Position numbers and translations under genes: made by a program. A stretch of DNA of 64,000 nt from Balanoglossus misakiensis (Eukaryota; Hemichordata): NCBI GenBank assembly GCA_040954595.2, contig CM082595.2, positions 8,122,001 through 8,186,000 of the forward strand, given 5' to 3'. Positions 9,961-20,900 of this stretch are shown in pieces (the first letter of the stretch is position 1; each line of letters opens with the position of its first letter). The notes under the pieces are model-generated. The model ran no database searches and was not told the origin of the DNA. It saw only the letters and a list, made by a program, of their open reading frames with translations.

Positions 9961-12900
9961 TTGTTATACTTAAGCAAATTGTATGCCTAATAATAAGAGG
10001 GCCATAGATGTTTTGTGTTTTGGATATGTACTAGTATGTGACAAAATTAAATGATAAAGTTTGTATGGCCATTGGGTGATATATCAGCCAAACCAGATAT
10101 ATTGTACAGAGTAAAGATAGATAAGAAAATCAGACATAGAAGTTATGTTTTAAGTGGTCAGAGACCTATAATGTACATTAAAATAAAGAGATAACTACAA
10201 TAAAGGCTGCTTTCAAACAAGCACTGATTCAACTGAAAGGTTTATCTTAAATAAATAAAAGGTTGATAACAGTAGAGGTTTGTGTTTGTTATTGCAAGAA
10301 TAAGATATCAAATCAGGTCGAATAATCAATATCATTCAAGGTAAGCTAATTACCAGGTCCAAATAATAAATAAGAGAAAAATGACAATTTCTACAGGATC
10401 ATTTTGAACCATCTGCTAAGCTCTTGTACTAGGTGTCCGGAATGGGTAAGTGTACCCTCCTAGCATGTTACACCCGTCAAGACTGACCACAAGTGACAAA
10501 TTGTAGTAAAATTTGTCTTAACTACCAAATTACTGATGCAAGTTAAATCCAGGAATGCTGTCACTCATCATTTGAGTAACAGACGGCATTTTTGGAAACA
10601 ACATCATCTATCTACCATAGAACTACTTAAATGACCTAATTGTTCTGCTTTTGCAGAATCCTTATCTTACAAGCTTGAACATTAATAAGCTGTGTCTTAC
10701 TCTAAAATCCTCATATGAATCACATGCTCTACAGTATCTTAGGCACTGTTTTTGGCTATTATGTGATGATGCACACTTTGCCATTTATAATTCATCTGTT
10801 ACCCAGTAGTTTTATATTGAAGCAAACCAAGCTGGCTTTAATCTAATGACTATGGCCAAGTGTAGTAACAGACAATATTTAATTCTTCCACCAAGAGAAT
10901 TGGTGTACTTAAGTTACCATCTATCTTAATCATTTGAATATCCAGTATTCCTTTCAGTGCATGTTGCCATATCAAATACTTAAAAACATATATATTAAGA
11001 GGACATATCTAATATAACACTTATTAAGTGTGGAAATCTGACCCTGGCAAAAGTCTACTAGAATTTCAAAATGCAGTTTTTGGTCCTTTTTGTGATATCA
11101 TTCAAGAATACAGGGAATACTTGCATAATGTTTCTCACTGTGCAATATAACTTCAGTGCATAAACAAAAAACGGGGTCAGAAATTACCCCTTTGCTATAT
11201 AAAAAGTGGTGAATCTATGTGTGACATTCAGATTAAATAAACTACATTGTTTCTCTTGGATAAATAACATATTGCCATCATGGTACTGTACATGACAGCT
11301 AGAGTAATTCATACTCTATAATCTCATTGTAAGCTTGATGTGGTCTAAACAGTTTGCAACTATGGCTATACAGTCAAATACATGGATCGAAGTTTAACCA
11401 ACAGTCAAAAACAGGATGGACATCATAAATTATTTTACTGAATCATTGAATGTTCTATCTTGTACATGTATGTGTACCGTATGTGCATAGTGCAGATTGA
11501 GTACAGTTCACCAATATTTCAGCATGTTTCAACTATTAAAACAACAGAAACAGTTTTTAATATTGAAGAAAACTCTTAACAATTGCTGAATAAGAGTTTT
11601 TCTCTTAAAAGCATGCATCTATATATGAAATGAACAATTTGTAGATGTGTCACTGTTTTAAAGCAAGCTAGGCACAGGCTAATCTTTTACAATACAATGT
11701 TCCTTGTTGACTTCTGCAGGGTTCAATGAACACCAATAGCTTAATCCACACATGGTAGTGATATGAACAAAGTTAAATAATTAACACATATATATTAAAT
11801 ACAGATATTTCTGTTTGTAAATATATCCATTTTTTCTATTTATGCCGATTACTCCATAGGATATGAAAACCCTTTCCATACAGATCGAAACATTATCTTT
11901 CTATTATATCCGTCATGCAACAGACTACCGTTCATTAACAGCATAGCATTCCTAATAATGTTTCTGGGGAATTATGGAGCTTGCTCAAAAGCACACATTG
12001 TTGCTATGTATATGTGTGACACTTTAATAATGAGACAAACTCTCAGACCACTATCTTGTGACAGTGTTCTATTTGCTTTTTCCCTTCGACCAAATTCACA
12101 TCTACAGTTCACTTGTATTAAAATGCATTGGTTTCAGTGCTGTATATTCACATGTGCTATCTACACTGAAATGCCATACAGCTTCTGTGGCAACAGCTCA
12201 ACAAATACAATTCGAAGAAATTAATTATTAACCCCTGTTTCTCCAGGTCAATGTACCATATTTTTACTTTAATACAATCTTCTATTCTTCACACTACATT
12301 TGATGATAAAATTTACAATTTCCAACATCAATTTATATTAGAATTAATGTTCTAATCCAACCAACATGACTTTTAACTGTCATAAAATATTCAACAGACA
12401 GAATGATGTGTGATGATAAACTTTAGAATGTCAAACCATTCAGTAAATGCTCAAATAAAGCCAACTATGCTGATCAAAATGTTTATAATTGCAAAATATC
12501 CATCACACACAATCTTTTTTTGATAACAAAATATAATTGTAAAGATTTCAATTACTTTTCAAACAAAATGTTAGAACACTGATTCTAAATAATTAATCAC
12601 CCTTAAATAATCAATGAACACAACCATTTTTAATAATAAATCTGACAATTTCAAAGATGATACTTAGTGTTGTAATGAAAATGAAAATTTCATGTATGTC
12701 ATGTTGACACAAACTTTAAAAACATAAAATCTCCAACAGACAGTATTTCATTTGAGAAAAAGAATACAAGTTCAAACATTTCAAGCCACATTGTTTCCAA
12801 ATAAATAGTTATCAAATTCACAGAACCATGTTTGATAATAACAATGACAATTTAAACATTTCAATTAATGTTGTAAAATAACTATCTTGAGTCAAATTCG

Positions 12901-13345
12901 GTTATTTACAAGGTATACCAAACACTAGTAAACTTTTTCCATAATTAAATGTACAATTTCAAACATTACTTTTACTCTCATAATAAAAGCAAATATCTTT
13001 ACTACAATTAATAATTATCCAGTATTACAGTATACAATAAGATGTTCAAAATACAGCATCTGACTATCTTTTGACAAAATGCAATAAATACACTATACCA
13101 CACAGAATTGAAGGCAGAGAAATTATATATATATATACTCAATATTGAGTCTGCACACAAAGATGATTATCCCATGATGTTACTGTAATATTTAACATTG
13201 TAATTACATCCTCCGGAGCTTCCAAATTGAACGATAACACTTTCCATGAAATGGATTATTGCCGTAAAATACTTGACATATTTAAAAATAATGTTGTATA
13301 TTCATAGAAAATGCCTCCACATCATACTGGTACACATGCACGCAT
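9961..13345. other. AT-rich stretch without a recognised gene
   Basis: No open frame has protein-like composition. The 88-codon frame at 11,958-12,224 lacks any motif or splice context. The sequence has the AT-rich, low-complexity look of a long 3' UTR or intergenic DNA. If the possible terminal exon at 13,653-13,715 is real, part of this would be its 3' UTR on the minus strand. Confidence 0.4.
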
Positions 13346-13354
13346 ATACATGCC

Positions 13355-13392
13355 GGTACATACATACATACATACATATACATGCATGCATG

Positions 13393-13425
<33 letters not shown>

Positions 13426-13460
13426 CCATGCATATACACATGTACATATGTTACAAATGT
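13355..13460. repeat. CATA/CA microsatellite
   Basis: Runs of CATA and CA around 13,360-13,430. The frames that cross it on both strands are artefacts of the repeat. Confidence 0.9.
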
Positions 13461-13652
13461 ACATATGCCAGTGCATACATGACACAGACATACAGACAGA
13501 TAAAACATTATGACAGCCAGGCAGCCTGTCTTAAATTACTCAATCCTTCGCCTGAGTTTATCTTCTTCTGAAAGTTAAATCATTTCAAATTTGTACCAAA
13601 ATATATTTTAATTCTTCTCTATATTAAACACATTTATACTACATCACATCAC

Positions 13653-13715
13653 CTAATCGGCCTTGAAGTCTGGATATCCACATATCCTTTTCACCTTAAC
13701 AGCATTCTCCTCGCT
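13653..13715 (-). CDS. possible terminal coding exon (low support)
   Basis: On the minus strand a polypyrimidine tract ending TGCCTTTTTAG is followed by 20 codons and a TAG. The translation begins SEENAVK and ends YPDFKAD. No domain is recognised, and the upstream partner exon was not identified, so this rests only on the acceptor and short open frame. It could be the end of a host gene whose 5' exons lie at 24.7-26.6 kb, but the phases have not been joined. Confidence 0.2.
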   Translation of the reverse strand, partial: SEENAVKVKRICGYPDFKAD

Positions 13716-13839
13716 CTAAAAAGGCAGCTAGAGTTGTAACCTTTCACGACTTCACAGCACACTTGGCTGTTTTATTTAAACATTTGAATATTCTAGATAT
13801 CTTCAAACCACACAAACTTCAATTGTGTACCTTTTTGTA

Positions 13840-14075
13840 TGACCTGTGGTCAATGACAATTTACCTCTCTGTTTCACTAACTATTGTTCATTAGCGTCTC
13901 ACCAATACAGTACATGGCATAAAAATCAAGGAAATCTTTTTGTTCCAACTGTCAATACATCCATATGTAAATTTGAAATATCCTATGCTGGTACTGTATT
14001 ATGGGGAACTTTGCCACATCAGATCAAAAACATCATCAAAAAATAGAAATTATAAACTAGAATTTATTTATTCAT

Positions 14076-14118
<43 letters not shown>

Positions 14119-14159
14119 TTCGTTCATTTATTTATTTATTTGTTTGTTTGTTTGTTTGT

Positions 14160-14194
<35 letters not shown>

Positions 14195-14575
14195 TCAGTA
14201 CATTTATTTATCAGTATATTTATTGATAAGTCTATTTTCATACATTGTATTAACTGATTGATGATTTATTTTTGAACATTTTAGTATCTGTAGCACCTTT
14301 ACATAGTTGATTAATTGTATTTTCTGTTATAATATATTTTAACCCTGTAAACAGTTCTCCTATTTTCTGTTTTCTTTCACCCTCAGTTTAATCCTTTCTC
14401 AGTTTTATCCTTAGCTGCATGCAGATGTGGTTGTCATCATATTGGAATTGTGTTGATGTATGTATAAATTTTATGACAATGCTCTTTATCCTGTATTTGT
14501 AACTTGATTAGTGAGCCTGAAGACATTTTTTACATTTGTTGTTGACAATAAACTATTTGAATTGAACATAATTGA
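13840..14575 (+). pseudogene. LINE 3' remnant (ORF2 C-terminus and tail)
   Basis: Codons from 13,846 to 14,046 give a fragment with the pattern LFVPTVNTSICKFEISYAG, then VLWGTLPHQIKNI. This is the conserved C-terminal end of reverse-transcriptase ORFs in CR1/Jockey/L2-type non-LTR elements (a basic stretch, then [GA]xxLWxxLPxxIK). The catalytic RT lies upstream in full elements and is absent. A TTTA microsatellite has expanded right after the ORF. The sequence ending near ACAATAAACTATTTGAATTG at about 14,570 looks like the element tail. The clade cannot be fixed from this short piece. Confidence 0.6.
14062..14225. repeat. TTTA/TTTG microsatellite
   Basis: About 160 bp of ATTT with a short GTTT stretch in the middle, immediately after the LINE-like ORF end. 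Confidence 0.95.
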
Positions 14576-14926
14576 TTTATCCTAGGAGCCATTATAAGTA
14601 TATTCACTAATATTGCTGGGTAGTTTTGCTCCCAGACCTCATCGCTATGCACCCTAGTGCACTACTGGCAGTATGATTAGGCAAGGAGTATAGCAACTAG
14701 CAAGAGTCGCTCCGCCAGCACAGGATACTTGCCCGGTCATGTCCAACCACCAGAGGCACATGGTTTGCCTTGGCGAAGCAACAAGGTCTGGAACCATCTG
14801 TCACCAATCTTTTTGTTTACAAAGGCTATTTTTGAAGCATGTACCTGAATGAGGTTTTACCTCGTCATGTTTTTTTTTCTTTATTTTTCTATTTACTTAT
14901 TTTATTTCAAATACAAGTGTAAATTA
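14576..14926. other. 3' flank of Helentron 1, no gene
   Basis: This lies downstream of the Helentron stop codon on the minus strand and must contain the element's 3' end if the element is complete. I could not identify a terminal hairpin or target junction by eye. A 47-codon minus-strand frame after TTGGTGACAG is unsupported. Confidence 0.4.
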
Positions 14927-17900
14927 CTATATTTTGATGCTTATTGCTTCATGAAAGCTGAAGTATTTTGGTATAACATTTACTGTCACATCTTTTATTC
15001 CTTTCACATACACATGATCAATCAGTGTATTAGCTTCTGTAGTTGGTTGGCTTACAGATTGTCTGAAACCATGATCTTCCATGAACTTTACAAGTGATAA
15101 CCGAGTCAATATATCTTCATTGAAATCACCCATGATCAGTTTGCCTCCTGGGTATTTTTCCATTGCTCTCACCAAAGAAACCATGCTATTTTTGAATACC
15201 TCTGCTTTGTATGATGGTGGTCTGTAAACTACAGCTACTGTAACATTGATTTTAGCAACATAAAATGAAATACATTCCAAATTACACACACCCAAATGCA
15301 AAATTTCAAAATCACTACATAGTTTGCTATAGACTCCAACACCACCCCGCTGTTGCAATTGTAGACTTGATGTATTTGTATCAAATTGATTATAGGATTG
15401 AGATCGTGGTTGGTGATTGAATTCAAATCCGCTCAATTGTAAATTACAATGTGTTCCTTTTTCAGATAACCATGTCTCCGTCAGGCAAATGAAGTCTGCT
15501 TCTAAATATTCACTGTCATTGCAAATATCTTTAATGTGATTGACAAGTCCCTCCACATTATGCAATACAAATGAGCATGTATAATTACTCTGTTCTGTCT
15601 GAGTACATTTGGGGAGAAACTTTGGCATTGTTTCCAGGGCTTCTTGGACCTTTTCATTGCAATATATGGATGATTTGTTAAAGTCATTAATAATGAGACC
15701 ATCTAATGATGTCACTCGACTCAATGCCACATATGCCTGTCCTGGTGCAAACATCTTCTTCAAATTAACAACAGCTTTTTCAACTGTTAATCCCTGCACC
15801 TTATGCACTGTACATGCCCAAGCTAGTTTTAAAGGAAACTGCCTCCTAATACCACCATTACTTGCAACTGACATTTCCTGGGGTTCTATAAGGGTACTGT
15901 TTACTGGAAGGTCAGATATAGTTATAGGCTTCTTTTTACGCAATCCTTGGCCAACTTTCTCATTATCAAATACAACATAAATGGCAGCTGGAAATTTTTC
16001 ATTTGATTTTACTGCAATGTGACATACTGTGCCAAATACGCCATTCACCAAACCATCAGCCACATCAATGTTATGTGTCAATTGGACTCGTGCACCAACA
16101 GCTAGAGTAAGAGTCTTTGGCAAAGTTGTCCTGTACACTTTGACGTGGTGACCTACCTTTTTTTCTAGTCTTCCACTTTTAGGATTCCTGCTAAAATCTT
16201 CTGCTTCAATACAGACAGGATCAGAACATTGAGAATGAAGCATTTCCACATTACAGCTATTAACCTCTGTATTTGTAGCAAAAACATGCATTGCCTCAGA
16301 TGTTTCACCAGTAACACACTTTTGAAACATTGCCACATCACCAGCATTCAGTATGTCCCCCTTTTTGTGAACTCTTACTCGATTTAGTGCCTCCGCAAAT
16401 GCACAGTCTTTCTGTCTCATTATTTCAGTTAATTCTACCATACTGAAATTATCATTCCACAGATTGACGGATTCACGGTCTATGCACAGTGGACTTGCTT
16501 TTACAGGCGGGAGTTGATAAAAATCACCCACAGCAATAACACAGACATTCCCAAATGGTGACTCAGCCAATGACTGTTTGATTTGTCGTAGTCTTCCATG
16601 AACATAGTACAGTAACTTTTTGTCTACCATAGAAATCTCATCTATTATCAAAATGTGAAGGTTACCAAACTTGCAACGAAGAGTATTGAGCTTTTCTTCA
16701 CGCAGTGGCTGATATGGCAGCTTCGAGTCAACAGCTATGGAGAATATATGATGAAGAGTTGTTCCTTGTATATTAAATGCCGCGACTCCTGTCGGTGCAG
16801 TTAAAGCAATAGAAATTCCATCAACATCTGGCATTGCACGAGCTAGAATTCGTTTGGCTTCATGATATATGCTTTTGATTAAGTGACTTTTTCCAGTACC
16901 AGCACCACCAGTGACAAACAGATAAAAGGGTTCTGGATTCTTGCCATTGCTTTTGTCCAAACACCACTTCCTGACAGTGTAAAACACTTCTGCTTGTTTC
17001 TTGTTCAAAGATCTACACATTGCTTCAACCTCATATTTCTTCATTGAATTTGAAATTTCTACATGACAATCTTCACCTTTGGGTTTTTGTACCAAATCTG
17101 GAATATCACTGTCATCCACCGGATCATCATCACAGCACTTTTTACCTTCTTCAATGCATTCCAATCGTTCTAATTCATTTTCTGGACATATTTGAGCCCA
17201 TGCATCTTCAAGATGGCCATTCTCATCAAGAAATTGTCCAGCTGCATCAATAGCATCAGCCTCTGTTTCAAATAATGCTTTATTGGCATCTACAATCATT
17301 TTAACCTTTTCTAAAGAAGCAGTGCCACATTTCACTGCACCAAGACAATAAAAATCCTCATACGATTCAAATCCACTAGGTTTTAGTTGTGATTCAGTAC
17401 GATATGGGAGAAACAGTTGTAATATACTGCCATAGTGCTTTTCTGGACATTTGGTAACAGAAAATCTAGCATATCTAACAACAGCCCCATCACTTCTAGA
17501 TCTTTTCTGCATGTAACCAACATCATTTTTCAACTTCACTATTGGACTGTGGCGTTTTTCATTACTCACATTTTTCATTTCTGATTTTGAAACCACTCTG
17601 TATTCAGAACAAAATGTTGCAAGACACATGTTGTCAAAATCTACCCCATTTGGTCTGTTCTTGTACCTGTCTACAATGCTATTCATCCATATCTCTTCCT
17701 CATCTAAATCATCACCTTTCATTTTCTTCTGAATTGCAGCTAATGGCAGACTCATTTTAATTTGATTTTCTCCTGTTGGAATAAACTGAACTTTTCGTGA
17801 TGATTGTTTCAGTTTCAAACCACATACCCTATACACAGCTTCCTGGGCACTTATTTCCCTGTTGTGCAGATATACACCACCTAACTCTTTCATGGCCGAC

Positions 17901-20900
17901 TTTGCATCCATATTTCCTTCTTTGTAAGCCTCTTTCTGTGCATGTTCCAGGAGTAAACCCATTTCTCTTTCGGCCTTAGAGATGTATGACACAATGTACA
18001 CAACACAGGCATAAGCATCCACAACAAACTGAATGTCCATATTTGCATTCCAGCAACGGAGAAGGTTGGCATTATATTGGTTCACCCAAACATCACTTGG
18101 CTCACGTTTTAGAACTACACTTGTCTTCTTTGCCAAAATTGCATTTGCTTGTTCAAACATCTCCTGAGATATGCCAACTGCATTGAACAAATCATCAATA
18201 GTATCAATTTGTTTCTCTTTGTCACACAGGCATGTCCACACTCGTTCTAAAATTTGTCTAGCCTTCTTCTGAATCAATACTGTATCATCCAACTCAGGCA
18301 AACTATTTTCAAATTCACTTTCCAGTGATGTAGTCATTTGATCATCCTTACACTGATCGTCATCTGTTACCTCTATACCGGTATCTATGCTGACAGAAGG
18401 GTGGCATATAAAGGTTTTGTTTGAAGGAGGTCGAGGAAAGTTGAATCGACATGTAGTACCCTTTTTCTTGCAAGATTTTGAATGCCTTGAACTGTGTTTC
18501 TGGACTGTTTTCACAATCTCATGCAGTACCTCATCCTCTTCAATAGAAGGCATTTCACATGTTACATATCTGTCAACAAACTCAACAACATCTTCATCAG
18601 AATCTTTGTCCACTTTTGGTGCATTTTCAACCCAAAACAAACAGTGAGTGTGTGGTGATCCACGCTGCTGAAACTCAACTCGATAAAAATAATCTTTGAT
18701 CTTCCCAATAGGACTAGCTGGTGACATTATTACCTCATTCATGAAACAATGGAATCTATGATCAAACATTCTTGCTGCTGTTACGGGATTTCGTCTCAAG
18801 ATACCACATTTCTCAGACCAATCGAGATCCTCAGCATTACGTACATCACCTTCTTCACGTAGGATAGTCTCAATTACTTCTTTCCACCTTAAGTCAGCAG
18901 CAGAAAATGAGCAGAACCATGTTGGTATACCTAACTGTCTGATCATTGCAAACAAATCTTTCTGTGTAGCTTGCCAATAAGGAGGAGTTCCTCGTACTGG
19001 TTTTAAAAACTTGTAGCCTTCATCACACTTCAATATCTCTCTCAAAGAATCCCCATTAGTCAGAACATCAGATGTCACCTTTTTGCCACAAGCATTGGCA
19101 GTTCCTTTTCTCAAAGCGATTGACACATTTGATACAACCTGGTCAAGTTCTGAACGATATTGTGCATAAAATATATAGTCTGTGCTTCTGGCAAACCTGT
19201 TACTTGCATTCATTAGACGACTCTGCAGGTATCGCCCTATTGTTATCTTAACCTCTCGGTCATCGTGAAATGTTGGTGACCCAGTTGGGAATATCACAGG
19301 AAAGCACTTCGCTTCATTGAACTTTTCCATCAACACTCTAACAGGTTTATTATCCTCACCAGGAGCAACACAAGCGATATCGTCAAAGTGATAATCCAGA
19401 ATATCCTGACCAATGTCAACTGGTTGAAAGCATGTGTCCATGAATATTCCATTTGTATCTCTATCAGGTTCATTTCCATCTTCTGTGTCTGATGCTACAT
19501 CATTGCCTTCAGTATCTAACAATTTTTCCTCAGTGTTTCCATTACTTTCACCATCAGATTTTTCTTCAGTCTTTTCAAGAGTATTTTCCCAAGTGAGATT
19601 GAAATTTACATCATTATACCACATGTTACTCTTCTTTAGGTATTCCAGTGCATTTTGAATGTGTCCTTTGTTTACAAATTGATACTCATAACAACCTTTA
19701 TAACTTAATTTCCGCTTTAATTTCACCTTTATCATCTGGTCATCCAATTCACCTCTAGGCAATATACTTGTGGCTTTTTCTATATTAGATGGAACACACA
19801 CAACAGGTCCATGAACACCATTTTGTCCACCTCTTGGTAGTGCCATCATTTTCATGAAAGGAATATGCAGTGCAATTAAATGTTGCTCTAAAGAATTCAG
19901 ACATTTTAATTCATCAGGGATTGGTTTCACATCAAGATTGTTTGCAGCAGCTTGAACAGGCATCTCTGCACGCAAGAGTTTGCTATGGCATGTGTGACAA
20001 ATCCATAATTTACTAGCTGCACTGCTCTTAAGGGGACAATCAACAATACATAATTCACTACAGTTGTGTACATACTCTTGTGTTATGCATTTGTTGGCAT
20101 TCATTTCACAAAGACCTCCCTTAGAGACATAGTTATCCATCTTACAAACAATTACCTGTTTTCTAAAAAGTCGCCGATGACAAACTGAACATACACAATT
20201 TGGCCCAACTGAAATCTGATTCTGGAAATCAATTATAACACGCTCTATATTTCCCTTTTCAATCTTTGTCACTTTCCTCTCAGTACGTCTTCTCTCCAGT
20301 ACAGTTTGTTTATAAACGTGATCCTGTTGGTAACGTTCCAAACATTTTTTTTGGGTCCGGTTTTGAAACTCTTCATCTCTGTTATACTTGTCAAGAAATT
20401 GTGCTGCAGTCTGTCTCTTCTTATGTTCTCGAAACTCCAGATCTTTTTTGTACTTGTCAACACATTGTGCTGCACTCTGTCTCTTCTTTTGTTCTCGGAA
20501 CGTCTGATCTTTTTCGTACTTGTCAACACATTGTGCTGCACTCTGTCTCTTCTTTTGTTCTCGGAACGTCTGATCTTTTTTGTACTTGTCAACACATTGT
20601 GCTGCACTCTGTCTCTTCTTTTGTTCTCGGAACGTCTGATCTTTTTCGTACTTGTCAACACATTGTGCTGCACTCTGTCTCTTCTTTTGTTCTCGGAACG
20701 TCTGATCTTTTTCGTACTTGTCAACACATTGTGCTGCACTCTCACTCTTCTTGTGCTCTCTGTATAGTGGAACTTTTTCATATTTTGCCAAACATTGTTC
20801 TGCACATACAGTTTTCTGTACTTCACGAAATACTAGGTCATGATCGTATCTTCCTGCAAGTCTACGTTTTTTGTTCTCTCTGTACAGTACATCTTCATGA

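Noticed and set aside
11958-12224. 88-codon plus-strand frame
   Set aside because: AT-rich context, no domain, no Kozak or splice signals.
13246-13571. Overlapping open frames on both strands rich in His, Thr, Cys and Val
   Set aside because: They are translations of the CATA/CA microsatellite.
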